Below are positions 18,125-57,380 of a stretch of 64,000 nucleotides of DNA, piece by piece. Origin of the DNA: Nematostella vectensis (lineage: Eukaryota; Cnidaria; Anthozoa; Actiniaria; Edwardsiidae); the NCBI RefSeq assembly GCF_932526225.1, contig NC_064048.1:5872627-5936626 (forward strand), given 5' to 3'. The position numbers and the translations under genes were made by a program. Numbering within the stretch: position 1 is the stretch's first letter; every line of letters begins with the position of its first letter. The notes under the pieces were generated by a model. That model did not search any database and was not told the DNA's origin. It saw only the letters and a program-made list of their open reading frames with translations.

Positions 18125-18710
18125 TATGTCCTATATATTTAAGGAATCATTCACTTTCTACGCCCTTCAGACTGAGAAATCGCTAAGACGCTAAAGATAG
18201 TAGTTTTAAATACTACTAAAATTTATATTCCATAGCTCTATAGTTTGTCAAGAATCTGTGTGAGAGCAGGGCCTTAAACGTTGTTGACATCACGGGAGAA
18301 CGAGCAAACATGATGAGGTTACACTTTGGCACATGCTACAAAGATATCCACCGGTAAGTATGTACGCCTAAACTGTAATCTTGCTTCCAGACCGCAAGCC
18401 TAAGAAAGTGCGACTGAAATGTTATATTCGAACGACTGTGTATTTTATAATTGCAGGTGAAACGTCAATATTTGCAAAGTGTGCAAGGATGACGATGGAG
18501 AAGACTGGCTGGCAGTACTTCCACTGCGGCTGTTTACCGGGCGTCAATTTCGCCGAATTTTCAGGCGAATCCCAACTCAAGCAAGCTGCCAGCTTTAAAG
18601 GCATGATGCTAGGGCAGGATGTATTCATTAATACAGCTAAGTAACAAAAAGATAGTTACAAATGAAAACTTGTTATAAAAAAATGGACCAGGCTAATAAA
18701 ATAAACTAAA
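18125..18710 (+). other. Possible small transcription unit, unrecognised
   Basis: A TATA-like CTATATATTTAAGG at about 18,130 is followed by ATGATGAGG at 18,310. A GTAAGT donor lies at 18,355. Possible acceptors (CTTCCAG, ATTGCAG) lie at about 18,390 and 18,457. AATAAAATAAA polyadenylation-like sites lie at about 18,697. The exons do not join into a convincing protein, so this is a weak guess. Confidence 0.18.
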
Positions 18711-19237
18711 AGTAATCAGAAACTTTGAAAACAAGTTCATTCCATTCACCTTTTGACAAAGTGGCTGGTACAAAACACTGACAAACATTGGCCCTTATTT
18801 CAAATGGACTTAATGGGTTTTCTAGTAAAAAAGAATATAGTTTCAATTTGAACTAATTAACTGCACAGGGTTTTGTGAGCAATCTACTTTTCAAATAGCT
18901 GATATGAATACAGCTCAATACTTTGGAATCTGAGATGATATTTGCAAAAATCAAAAGCAATGTACCATTTGACCTTTCATGCAATTATTTCAAAGATAAC
19001 TTAGCACTGTTCATGGAAGAGATGGGAAATGAAAATATAGCTACTAACAAACTGCATCTTTCTGTAATGCCACACCAAGCCCTATTTTATGTTTTAACAC
19101 AAAAATACCAGGTGTTCATACCATTGAAACCATGATGCTTCAATATGGGGTTGTAGTGGGTCCATGGACCTCCTCATCGAGGGTCAGTGTTTAGTATGAT
19201 CCACCCAAGACAGAGTGTCAATTCATTGAGTATTAGC

Positions 19238-19238
<1 letters not shown>

Positions 19239-19282
<44 letters not shown>
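19239..19282. repeat. Poly(A) run, about 44 bp
   Basis: An uninterrupted A tract. A second run of about 25 A lies at 19,547-19,571. They may be simple repeats or tails of degraded retroposed sequence. No source gene was recognised upstream of either. Confidence 0.8.
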
Positions 19283-19283
<1 letters not shown>

Positions 19284-19545
19284 AGTAAAGAAGGTTGATA
19301 AAACTGTTTATCCAATATTTGTAATTTCTACCAAATAACTTTTATTACCCTTCAACTGAGAGAAAATTATAAAAATCAAGAAAATCTAGTAGTAGTGCAA
19401 TGTGAAAGGAAGAAAGGGAGTTGGGACAGTGTAGGCAAGTATGGCGCACATTTACTGGCAAAAACGATATGCTAATGTTTAGAAACGCGTTGTGTGCTGA
19501 TATGGTTTAAACGTTAAAGAGAATAAAAAAGCACCCGTTTTACTG

Positions 19546-19571
<26 letters not shown>

Positions 19572-19576
<5 letters not shown>

Positions 19577-21427
19577 TTTAATTTTCATTTCTTCAATGTT
19601 CCATATTGGATGATACCTCCATATACACCCAACAATTTTTTCCGGGTTAAACAACATTAAAAATATACATACACACATATTCCACTCTACACCTGTGCAT
19701 CAAGCAATTTTCTATGAACGGCTTCACTCACACATTACATATATACATACATATATAGGTATTATATTATAAAATTGATTGCATGCTGTCTCCGCTTTTA
19801 GGCAGTGCCTAAATCTATATATTATAAGCAGTTTTATTTTTATGACTGGCGTTTTCTTTGAGGTGTGGACCGCCTCTTTCAGCTTCAATAGGCGGCACTC
19901 ACTAAGAAATCACATGACATTTTAACTCGGAAATTCAAGCCGAAAAAAACATAGATATGTTTGCGCCCATTACACCAAAGGGCGATGGAACAATAAAATA
20001 TTTAAATGATATTAAGCCCATTTTAGAAAAAAACTTTCTAGCTGATTACTAAGCTGAATTGTCTTTTTGGCGCTGTACGCCGGAGCATGCGCGGGCTCGG
20101 CACCCAAAGAGTCACGTTATTTCTCAGTGCACGTCGCTATCTTGTCATCCAAGAAAATTCCGTGTGAGAAAGCATCTATTTCCATCGGCGGATTTGAAGC
20201 TGTTGCGATTTTTTTATTTTGAATTCGGTAAATGAAGTATGATATATTTCAGGTGGTTATTTTAAGATTTCTTTCCTAATTTGTCTTTCAACTGTGCGAA
20301 CAGCGTGATACAGAGCAATTTTTGCTATATCTAGAGCGGTCGCAATGTGCTCAGAGGGCTCGTGCGCCCTGGAGAGAGATCGAAGCAGCCACTAGCGTTT
20401 GACAAGTTGCTATTGCGCATGCTAAACATACGGTTCTGATAAGCCATGTGAATCAGGCATCACCTGTGCTTTCTCAATGTTTTTTTTATACCCAAACTAC
20501 CATTTAAAGACTCAGAGTGAATCAGCCACAGACAAAGGGTTAGCTAGGCAGCCAGAAAGAAGAACTAGAAACATAGAATACGGTGTCTGTTTTACATTAT
20601 AAAATACACGAGTTAACCTAAATGAGGCCGTCATTTATCATAATATTTCGCATGAATTTGATTCCTTGGAAAATGAATGAGATGATGGACCAGTTGCCTA
20701 ATGTTTAATTTTATGGGGACGAGGCTAAGACTTGAAGGAGACCTAGCCTCGACTTAGCACAAGTCTTAGCCTTGCATCCAAGCTTGATGCGTGCGGAGTT
20801 GTCGTTTCCAAATACGGTCAATTGGTAACTAGAAACACATGGTTCGACCGTATCATAAACATTAACCGAAAGAACAGGAACTGCTTCAGATAAAACGCTT
20901 CATAATAACTTAAAAACTTCATATTTACAGAAAGTAAAAGTAATTTTCATAAGAGGCGTAAGACGTAATAGCAAGTATCAAACGAGTATACACATTTAAA
21001 TAAGATAAGGATATTCCGCGCAAACGGCGAATCGCGGATCGGATAACAGCAATAAAAATAGGCCATTTCAGCTATAAGCATGCGAGCGCACTCGATTTGG
21101 TTCGTTTGGCGTGCGCTGCATGACGATAGTTGAGGTAGGTTTCTATGGTAATGCGCGCGCAAGCTTATAGATGGAATGGCTTATTTGCATCTGCTATTTG
21201 CGCTGAAGTCCATTAAAATATGTGTTACATAGAATTGAAACAGGACTGCTTATTTGAAAACATATAATCTAAACTATGGAGCCTCGTTGAAACACAAGTC
21301 AAGTCTTCCATGGGCCCAGATAATGGGCGCCTGCAAAAGCCTCGCTTTCGTTCTGAAACCCCACATGATCTGGAAAGCGGACCATTCGGCGACAGCGTTT
21401 ATACTTATTTTTTAGTTTTGCATGTAA
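19572..21427. other. Intergenic, 3' side of KAT6
   Basis: This includes the 3' UTR of KAT6 on the minus strand just below 21,428. No textbook AATAAA is visible close to the stop. Otherwise it is AT-rich DNA with an (AT)-rich patch near 19,660-19,770 and no recognised gene. Confidence 0.4.
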
Positions 21428-48797
<27,370 letters not shown>

Positions 48798-49014
48798 CTG
48801 GAATAAAAGGGAAAATATAAATGTGTGATTCCAGAAATTGTATTATATATCGTATTCATGAAATTGTATATCACATAGCTGTCTCAAGATTTTGAACCTT
48901 TTCGCAAGCCTAATTTTCTTGAAAATATCCATACATTTACTGCATTCTCCCGCATTAGCTATCTTGGTACTTCTGATACATTCATTAAATTATTTTCTCA
49001 AGATTTTTCCTTAA

Positions 49015-49225
49015 GCCCGGCGCACACTGTGAGCAAAACTTCACTCGTGCAATTTGCTCACTGCCTGGTGAGGCCAAAAACTCACAGTTCAAGCAGGTGA
49101 TAATTTTGCCTCAGTTGCTTGCGAGACATGATTTCGTTCGATCGTCCGCACTCGATGAGTTTTTGGCCTTGCGAGGCAGTGAGCAAATTGCACGAATGAA
49201 GTTTTGGTCACCATGTGCGCCGGGC
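49015..49225. mobile_element. MITE, 211 bp, TIR GCCCGGCGCACA, TTAA flanks
   Basis: TTAA then GCCCGGCGCACACTGTGAGC leads in, and GCGCCGGGC then TTAA closes. The TIRs are imperfect over about 70 bp and include AATTTGCTCACTGCC and GGCCAAAAACTCA. It lies in the 5' UTR intron of KAT6. Confidence 0.87.
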
Positions 49226-49777
49226 TTAAAGTGAGGTTGACATCTCTGAAATCATCACTGTCACTGGAAGACCCTCTCATTATTACTTAAGAATTGTGTA
49301 TGTTCTATATAACAAATAACCATTAAAGTGCAAAATTAACTAAACACGATGTTTCATAATGTAAACAACGTGTCAAGCTGAACACTAAACAACAGAAAAA
49401 CAGAACACCGAAATCAGAAAGGTAGATAAGCCTGTTATGAAACTTAAAACCTATAACACAAGTATACCTGTATAATAAAGTAACTTATCAAAAGTCCATA
49501 ACATATTTAATTCAAATTGCCATCGAATAAGACGTTGTTTTCGACAAAGGAAACAAAAAACACATGGCTAGCTAAGATGCTGTACCAGAGTAAATTTCTA
49601 AAGGCTAAAGCTCGCAAAACAAGCCTATCAATGTTATGTTTTCTCTCAATTGATTCAACGAAGAAGCATTCTAATCTAGGGCACTTTGAGATCGTCAAAA
49701 TAATACATAGCCGGTTTGCTTCTGTTTTACATTCGGGTTTTACGAATGGAGGAAACGACATGGGAAAACTTACTCAC

Positions 49778-50200
49778 CTTTACTCTAAGGTTTCCTAGTC
49801 AAATCCGCTAAATAACGTTCCAAATCGGAGATGAAATAGTTCTTTACATCATTTTGCTAGTAAATGTAAAACAATCCGTCAATTCAAGGAAGAAATTTAC
49901 CATAAAAGAGAAGAACTTCTCTCTACATTTCGATTCAAAATAACGCTTGGTGCCTCGTACATACAGTGCTTGAGCGTAATAAGAATTCACATTTTAATCA
50001 ATAATTCACTTAGGCTTTTCAGCCATTCTTGCAACACTTATCCAGTTTGAATTTTTAATTTTTATTATGATTTGATAACCAAGATTTTCCTTATCAAAAA
50101 TAGCCCTTTTAGGGGCTTGAAATAAAAAAAAGGTTGAATAACAATTACTTGTAAATAACTCGCGAAGCCATTTTCTCCTTAATGTAAATTATTTGCTCGT
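49778..50200 (-). other. Probable KAT6 5' UTR exon
   Basis: A strong donor (TAAAG|GTGAGTAAG) on the minus strand ends at 49,778. The coding exon starts right after a 3' splice site, which requires a non-coding first exon upstream. The region has no long minus-strand ORF. The transcription start is not determined. Confidence 0.5.
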
Positions 50201-50260
50201 CTGACGCCATGTTGCCTTTTTCTTGATTTCTGATTGGCTGTTCAACACAGGCTTACCGCA
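50200..50260 (-). promoter_or_regulatory. Probable KAT6 promoter with CCAAT box
   Basis: On the minus strand CAGCCAATCA (50,231-50,240) lies shortly upstream of the presumed first exon. No TATA box is evident, as is usual for housekeeping chromatin genes. Confidence 0.35.
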
Positions 50261-50871
50261 GAGCATCAAGGGATAAGAAATGGCGCAAAGACTGTGCTAC
50301 CTTTTTTTTCGGCCTTTTTTTTTATTTTTTAGATGTCACACTCGCTCTTATAGGCGGCCATTTTGTGATTTCATTTGGAAGCCAAGGACTATGTAAAGTT
50401 TTATGCGTGCCCACATATCGAGAAGACTGCAAACTGTGCGCATCTTTTATTTTTGAGAAATGTCGTCTTCAAGCAAAAACAGTACTTTGGACGCAGGCGC
50501 CCCAAGTTCAGTGGTCTTTTCGTATGAAAGCGCTTCGATACTAAAGGCTAAAGTTTATATGGACATAGAAACGTATTAAAAAAATAAAATAATTGGTATT
50601 GGGTTTTGGTGTATAATAAAGACTGACGTCTTACAAGAAGTCTCTGTGTCTTTCTTTCCCATTTTTAGCCGTTTTGGGAGTTCAGAGGAAGATCCGCCAA
50701 TAGCAATACCTCGAACGGATTTTTAAGCTTGGAAGTAGAGTTATACCTCGGTTATTAAATTTACCTCATCGGAGCTCCCCTTTTTGTGGAGGGGTATAAT
50801 AAGAGCCTGGGGCGAGCGCGCGGGAGACCTGTGATATTCTAAAACGTTAGGGACTAGGCTCCATTTCCAAG

Positions 50872-50955
50872 ATGGCTGCCAGAAAAATCGTAGTAGACAA
50901 GAATTCCTGCAAGTTTACGTGGAAATTCTCGACTTACAAAGTTCTAGGGCGATAA
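50872..50955 (+). other. CAAGATGGC motif with a 27-codon ORF
   Basis: CCAAGATGGCTGCC resembles a YY1/initiator element. The ATG opens MAARKIVVDKNSCKF and stops TAA at 50,953. It may mark a transcript diverging from KAT6. No family recognised. Between 50,960 and 51,240 I see nothing else. Confidence 0.2.
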
Positions 50956-51237
50956 AAAAAAGCCGAAAAAATGATTGAGGCGGGACTCCCAACTATGGTA
51001 TGTAGTGCCTAATAAGGTAATTACCAAGCGAGCTAGAAAAACGACAGTTTTTAAAACAAGATTGACTGATATGCTTGAGGATTTCATTGAAAATTTTTGT
51101 AAGAGGGGCTATTAAATTAGTTTTGGCTATTATAATAATAATCTCATTTAACATGTTGAAGCACCCTAGAGCTTTTTCAGTTTATCAAGCGCACATTTCA
51201 CCTCAAGTGTCTCAATATGGTCGTATAGCTTGCTATT

Positions 51238-51535
51238 GAGTAATATGGCAGTCCATGGCAGTCAAAGGTAGTCGATGGCAAGTAATAGCAGTCCATGGTA
51301 CTGGTAGTGGACTGCCATTGACTACCATGGCTTTCCATTGAGTAATATGGCAGTTCTTGGCATGCCATGGTAGTCAATGGCAAGTAATGGCAGCCCATGA
51401 TGATCAATGGCAAGTCATGGAAGCCCAGTAGACAATGGCAAGTCATGTCAGCCCATGGTAGTCAATGGCAAGTCGTGGCAGTCCAGGGTAGTGGACTGCC
51501 ATGACTACCATGCTGCCATGACTACCATGCGGCTT
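51238..51535. repeat. Degenerate ATGGCAGTCC / GTAGTCAATGGCAAGT repeat
   Basis: Short motifs ATGGCAGTCCATGG, TAGTCAATGGCAAGT and the inverted GGACTGCCATTGACTACC alternate for about 300 bp. The mixed orientation allows many small hairpins. Non-coding. Confidence 0.75.
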
Positions 51536-51539
51536 TCCA

Positions 51540-54042
51540 TACTGTATTGGTTTTGTTTTTATACGGAGAATATATGTTATTGAGCGGTGGTCATATATTA
51601 TATTAGGTCATTCACTTTGCAGTGATGGGGAAGCTCGTTAAGGACTCGTCGCTAATGACACCGTGCTACTGCCATTGCATTTGTGACACGTTTTCGCGTT
51701 TAGATCACCTTGTAAGATGATTTTCCCTTTAACTGAAAAATCGAACACTTCTCGTTGTAAGGGACAGACAATTAGAAAAGTGAAGGGGGGGGGGGTTGGT
51801 AAGGGACAAGACAAAATTCATACACGATAAAAAAACCTGGAAAAAATGCATCCCAGACCAGAAAGAAAAAAAAATGCATACAACGATTCACCTTTCCTTT
51901 TTGTCCCCCTTCAGACAAAAAAATCTTGTCAATACAAAAACTTTGGTGATTTAATTTCATTTATGCAATTTAATGTATGTATGTATAAATTGTATAAATT
52001 ATACAAAATAATCTTAATAGAAATAGCAATATATACAAAGCAAATCAAAAATATCTTTAAACTTCTTTAAATATTTCAATTAAACTGCTAAAAATAATAT
52101 ACAATTCAGTCCTCATGAAAAATCTGTCACATATATTAATTGTGCTTTCATATAACATAAAAATCGAATTTTTGAATACCTTAATTATGTCCAGAAATGC
52201 TGGAAACTCAAATGCTGGAACAAACTGATCAAATGAATGAATAAAGCAAAACACTAAAAAGAAAGGGATTCATAGTTTCCATAGTCTCAACCATTATCAG
52301 CATGAAATCTAACAAATAAAACTGGAACCAATGAAAAAGGCTGTCATAGTCACTTTGAAAAACAGTAGCTCACCTGCATGCTACTTGTTCAATCATTAAC
52401 AAAACATATTAATCCCTATGCAAAAAGTAAAACCAATATATACCACTTCCATGCAGTTTTTTTTTTCAAGAATCTTTTTAAGTTAATCATTGATCATCGT
52501 CTTCTGATTTCCACTCTTAAAAGAACATGCAAGCTCTCACAAAAGAAAAAAAAACATGAACATCTTGGAGACAAGAAAAAAAACATGCACGACTGAAACC
52601 ACCCCCCCCCCCCCCCCCCCTTTTCTAATGGTCCGTCTCTAAATCGTCTAGTATGTCTTGTTGCCTTTGTTATTCTGGGGGCTCAGGTATGCCGTTCCTA
52701 GAAAGATATCCTCTCGAGGGAAAAATATTCCCTGATAATTTTGTACCAAATTATGTTGTTATTTATGGACGGATAGAATCAAAAAGCCTAAACTGTCGCG
52801 ATCTCGTACCAGAACAATGAATACAATACACCAAAAACTGGAAATCGGCTCTGCCCAGAGTCGATTTCCAGTTTTTGATGTATTGTTATTTATGGACGGT
52901 ATATATTTTACGCCGTCTGCTGTTGCTTTACTGATATAAATTGAAATGCCCCCCCCCCCCCCCCCGCATATCTACATTCCGTATTTTCCCTGTGCTTAGA
53001 GAAGACTTTAAACCCCTCGACTTCTAGTCTGAGTCTGCACTAGCATGAGTCTCAACAATCCCGAGTATGTCGTGATTGCTGATGGCTGAATAAATGCCTT
53101 ACTTCTTGCGATTCTCCAACTTGTTCCCGAGCTCCTCACTTTTAACCCCATTTTTGCAACGATCCCGAAAATATTGTGTGTGTGTGTGGGGAGGGGGGGG
53201 GGGGGGGCTTGGAAAGGGGGTACCATTCCCCTAGTGCGCATGCCCTTACGGCCATGTATAGAAGTCCGCTTCCATCATTCTTTCGCTCGCTTTTTTGCCG
53301 CGTTTGTGGGGCGCTCGCCCCAGGCTTTTTGGACAATTTATAGCAATCTAAAAAAGCGATTGATATAAAATCAAAAAGTAGGACGTCGAGTACGCCTTTT
53401 ATTGTTACAAATCACTTAATAAAAAAAATACTTATTTTTCTCGAAAATGACCAAAAAAATATTTATTTTTCTCGCAAATGACCAAAATGTGCTAAAGAAA
53501 AAGAATAACGATTGACTATGCACGCGCACCCTTTAAGTTATAAATCCCATGTATGTAGTGAATGATCACCGGGGGAAAAGCCGCATTCCCAGGTTGCCAT
53601 TTTTGTAAGAAAAAGCACATTAAAAAACGCATGATTTCCATTAAACACAAACTAAGTATTAGATCCATAGCAAAGAAGTAAACCTGTCTAAAATCACTTG
53701 AATTAGAGCTCGAAGATGATTTTGTCATCACCAACGTCCCAAAGAACTAAAATATATATCGTTTCAAGAGCGATGTTTTGTTTTATCCAAGATCATCCCG
53801 GTGGTAGCTGCTACCCTTTATTTAAGAAATCAAAAAGCACTGATGACGCGGATCGAGGTATTGTCCACAATCTGGGACATGAAATTTAATCACTGCATTG
53901 GAAATTTCAACTAGAAAATTGATATTTTTTTTCTCGTGTGTTAAAATTATTGTCCAATTGCTTCTTATATAAGACTGCTTTGTCCATGTTTATTATCCAT
54001 CTTATGAACATCTTGTCTTAAGTATTTGCTTTTTTCACACAG
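51540..54042. other. Non-coding AT-rich region with G and C homopolymers
   Basis: Homopolymers include C tracts at 52,600-52,620 and 52,949-52,965 and G tracts at 51,785-51,796 and 53,190-53,208. A TGTGTG run lies before the last of these. No recognised exon. The 5' end of the coiled-coil gene may lie here. Confidence 0.45.
52829..52878. mobile_element. Palindromic mini-element, CAAAAACTGGAAATCG arms
   Basis: CACCAAAAACTGGAAATCG and CGATTTCCAGTTTTTGATG are near-perfect inverted arms around a 14-base spacer. The flanks repeat TTGTTATTTATGGACGG (52,757 and 52,884). A half-copy lies at 35,566. Confidence 0.7.
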
Positions 54043-55459
54043 GATGAGAGGGAACAAGAGACGGCACGAAAAGAGTAAGTAAGCCTTTATAATTTTCAAA
54101 ATCATATGGTAATATTCTGCTGTTTTCTTTTCCTCTTAGAAAAGTGAACAAGTACTTGGCCGATCATCTTATCAGTGATGCAACGTCTAAGGTCGGTTGG
54201 GTTTGTTATATTGATATCCATAGACACTGTGTATTTTTCGTGCGGACTTACGAACAGACAGTTATCTTGATCACAATCTCACTGACCCAAATCTCTTCTT
54301 TTGCTGACAGGCTGTGGCGAAACTTTGCAAAGAAGATTTGGAGAGTTAAAATATACAGAGCAAAAAAGTACAAGTAACCTTTAAAAGATTACAATTGTTT
54401 TATCTTTTATTGATTTATGCTATTATCTCTTATCTTAGAAAGGTGAACAAAATGGCGCATTATCTTGTCAGTGGTACCATTTCAAAGGTCGGTTTGGTTT
54501 GCGAGACGTAGACATTCATAGATACTCTGTGTATTTTACATACGTACCTACGGACGGAAAGTTATTTATCGATCACAATCTCAGGCTGTGGCGAAACTTT
54601 GCAAAGATGACTTGGAGAGGGTAAATATACAGAACAAAGTACAAGTCACCTTAAAAAAATCACTTATTCTATTGATTTATACAATGCGCTTGTTATCACC
54701 CTTTTTAATATTTCCTGCCAAACGTTTTACTTCATGCTAACCTGTACATTATCTTCTGCAGAAAACTAAATGACGTGCACAAAAAAATCGATGATATGCA
54801 AATGGGGAAGGTATAAGAATGATCACCGCACCTGGAAGGCCAGGACCAGGGGTTATACTGGGTGAATTCCAGCAACCCCCCGCCCCCCCCCCCCCCTCCC
54901 CCTTCAAAAACGTCAGAACGTCAACTACCCTTCTAATGCACCAGTGGAATTGAATAAGTATGACAACTTAAATATACCTACTTGTTTGCTTGGCAGAACG
55001 AAGCTCTTTCTCAAATTGAAGAGACGTTGAAAAGCAACGCAGAAAAAGAGAGGTAAACTAGAACGCCGGGTTTGTTAAATTATAATTATATTCTAAAGTG
55101 CCTTTGACTTCAGAATCATTGGAGAACTCAGAGAAAAACTAAAGGATGCAGAACCTACATGTCCTCGAATGGTAATTGACTTCTGACAACTCGCAAATAC
55201 TCAGTAACTCTATAAACCATATTAGGAAAGCCCGCATATGGATCACCATCACCATCAACATCACCTTCAGGCATTACCATCACCAACACCATCAACATCT
55301 TTTTATCTTAACATTTCGCTGTTTTTGTTTCGTCAGTGCTCCAAAGAGATTCAGACCAACAACCAACCTGCAAGCAACAACAAAGGAAGTCAGTGTCAGG
55401 ACTTCCATGATCTTCCGGTGCGAACCTGTGAAGTCTGTACAGTGCACACTGTCGGTCTG
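54043..55459 (+). CDS. Unrecognised coiled-coil protein, middle to 3' exons
   Basis: Exons with matching splice sites: 54043-54074, 54140-54191, 54311-54345, 54439-54487, 54585-54619, 54762-54810, 54997-55052, 55114-55171, 55337-55459. They encode heptad-like charged helices (KVNKYLADHLISDATSK, KLNDVHKKIDDMQMGK, NEALSQIEETLKSNAEKE, IIGELREKLKDAE). A Cys-containing segment follows (CSKEIQTN, TCEVCTV). Phases agree, except that the two exons ending GAGAG lack a clean GT donor: the first reads GAGAGTTAAA and the second GAGAGGGTAAA. Either one is skipped or the gene is decaying. The first exon and the end of the gene were not found. No family is recognised. A secreted or membrane coiled-coil protein is one possibility. 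Confidence 0.55.
54130..54640 (+). repeat. Tandem duplication of a two-exon block
   Basis: 54,140-54,345 and 54,439-54,619 share a KVNK... exon with a GTCGGTT donor, an intron with TAGA..CTGTGTATTTT and ACGGA.AG.TAT, and a GCTGTGGCGAAACTTTGCAA exon. The copies have diverged (ADHLISDATSK against AHYLVSGTISK), so the duplication is not recent. Confidence 0.8.
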
Positions 55460-56465
55460 GTAAAGTCTGCACTGTGCGAGATGTCTGCTGTCTAGTGAAA
55501 TCTGCACTGTGCGCGCTGTCGGATTGGTGAGGTCTGTACAGTGCTCGCTGTCTGTCTTTTGAAGTCTACACTGTGCGCGATGTCTGTCTAGGGAGATCTG
55601 CACCTTGCGCGTTGTCTGTCTAGTAAAGTCTGTACAAGTGCGCACTGTCTGTCTGGTAAAATCTGCATAGTGTGCGCTGTCTGTCTAGTAAAGTCTGTAC
55701 AAGTGCGCGCTCTCTGTCTGGTAAAATCTGCATAGTGTGCGCTGTCTGTCTGGTAAAATCTGCATAGTGTGCGCTGTCTGTCTGGTAAAATCTGCATAGT
55801 GTGCGCGGTCTGTCTGGTAAAATCTGCATAGTGTGCGCTGTCTGTCTGGTAAAATCTGCATAGTGTGCGCTGTCTGTCTGGTAAAATCTGCATAGTGTGC
55901 GCTGTCTGTCTGGTAAAATCTGCATAGTGTGCGCTGTCTGTCTAGTAAAATCTGCATAGTATGCGCTGTCTGTCTAGTAAAGTCTGTACAAGTGCGCACT
56001 GTCTGTCTGGTAAAATCTGCATAGTGTGCGCTGTCTGTCTAGTAAAGTCTGTACAAGTGCGCGCTGTCTGTCTGGTAAAATCTGCATAGTGTGCGCTGTC
56101 TGTCTGGTAAAATCTGCATAGTGTGCGCTGTCTGTCTGGTAAAATCTGCATAGTGTGCGCTGTCTGTCTGGTAAAATCTGCATAGTGTGCGCTGTCTGTC
56201 TGGTAAAATCTGCATAGTGTGCGCTGTCTGTCTAGTAAAATCTGCATAGTATGCGCTGTCTGTCTAGTAAAGTCTGTACAAGTGCGCACTGTCTGTCTGG
56301 TAAAATCTGAATAATGTGCGCTGTCTGTCTAGTAAAGTCTGTACAAGTGCGCACTGTCTGTCTGGTAAAATCTGCATAGTTTGCGCTGTCTGTCTGGTAA
56401 AATCTGCATAGTGTGCGCTGTCTGTCTGGTAAAATCTGCATAGTGTGCGCTGTCTGTCTAGTGAA
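55430..56465. repeat. Minisatellite, 32 bp unit, about 30 copies, derived from an exon end
   Basis: Units read GTCTGTCTGGTAAAATCTGC and then ATAGTGTGCGCT. The first, more diverged units start inside the last coding exon of the coiled-coil gene (GAAGTCTGTACAGTGCACAC and TGTCGGTCTG, then GTAAAGTC). Each unit therefore keeps a CTG|GTAAAA donor-like site. The long ORFs on the minus strand are repeat by-products. Confidence 0.92.
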
Positions 56466-56556
56466 GTCTGTACTGTATGCCAGCTACTCTGATCCGTTTA
56501 CTTCGAATGCTACTGAATTGTCGAGACACAGAGTTTGCGCAAATAAGCGAAACTGT

Positions 56557-57380
56557 CTACTTTATACTATTTCGCATTTCCTTCATTTTCCAGTAGTACA
56601 CGGATTAAGAGTGCAGTTCATAAAGCTTAAGAAGCCAGTCGTGTTCCACGCTAGAACCAAGGACTCAGACACACCACGAATTTCAAATATCACAGCAACA
56701 CATGCAAAGGGTGCGAATAGAACGACCATCACTACAAGCACGTAGAACAAACATTTGACTGACTTTTTAATGCGCGTCAGATTCGACCCGTTTTCCGCCG
56801 ATGGCATAGTTTGGTTGATCTTCAACTGATGGTACCTGATAAATTTGTAGATCTTATAATAACAGAATGTCATGGTAGCAAGACAAAGTGATATCAATGT
56901 GACTGCCGCTTTATGGTATGCTTGTACCCCCAAAAGGCCACATTCCTGCACACACGATCGACACTCGCTTGGTGGTGACGATGGAGTTATAGCCCTGGTG
57001 TAGATATAAAGCCAGGTATCTGTCGATACTTGCCGCTGTGATCGTTAGTATCGAGACTCCTTGAAATACAGCACTTGTGATCATTTGGCCATGCGACAAG
57101 TGCTTTGCACATCCGTGCAAAGGAACTCGCATAACTTCCAGGCGTAACATACTGGCTGAACGATAACGATTGTTTCAAGATCAGAAACCGCCAAATTAAA
57201 CAGAAACAAGTTGGAAGTGGTCTGAAGTTAGTTAACCCTGGCTATAGTAATTAAGATGATGATATTGAAGACCAATAAAGGCAAGGTCAGTGTTGTGTAA
57301 ACTGCTATCAACCAGTATGTGCTGGTCTGTAGATGGACTCGCCCACCCAGGGAAGCTATCGCAGGAAAGTTTAGGGACAT
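56557..57380 (-). pseudogene. Class A (rhodopsin-family) GPCR pseudogene
   Basis: From an ATG at 57,380 the frame reads TM1 (YWLIAVYTTLTLPLLVFNII, ILITIARVN) and then a TAA where the first cytoplasmic loop should continue. The same frame resumes with TSNLFLFNLAVSDLE (TM2). TM3 with SIDRYLALY is in another frame (shift near 57,090). TM4 runs into TM5 with a further shift and apparent loss near 56,940. TM6 and TM7 follow (CLFYVLVVMVVLFAPFACVA, SFMNCTLNPC). The NPxxY region is shifted again: the alternative frame gives YYWKMKEMRNSIK before TAG at 56,557. At least one stop and three frame changes make this a dead copy. Ligand type cannot be told. Confidence 0.87.

Noticed and set aside
18381-18644. 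Cys-containing ORF considered as a PHD-like or small secreted protein
   Set aside because: Cysteine spacing fits no known finger, and candidate splice joins give early stops.
55588-56441. Long minus-strand ORFs with repeated DFTRQTAHTMQILPDRQ-like peptide
   Set aside because: The frame is kept open only because a 32 bp unit is repeated. The peptide shifts through all frames of the unit, with no start context, splice sites or family.
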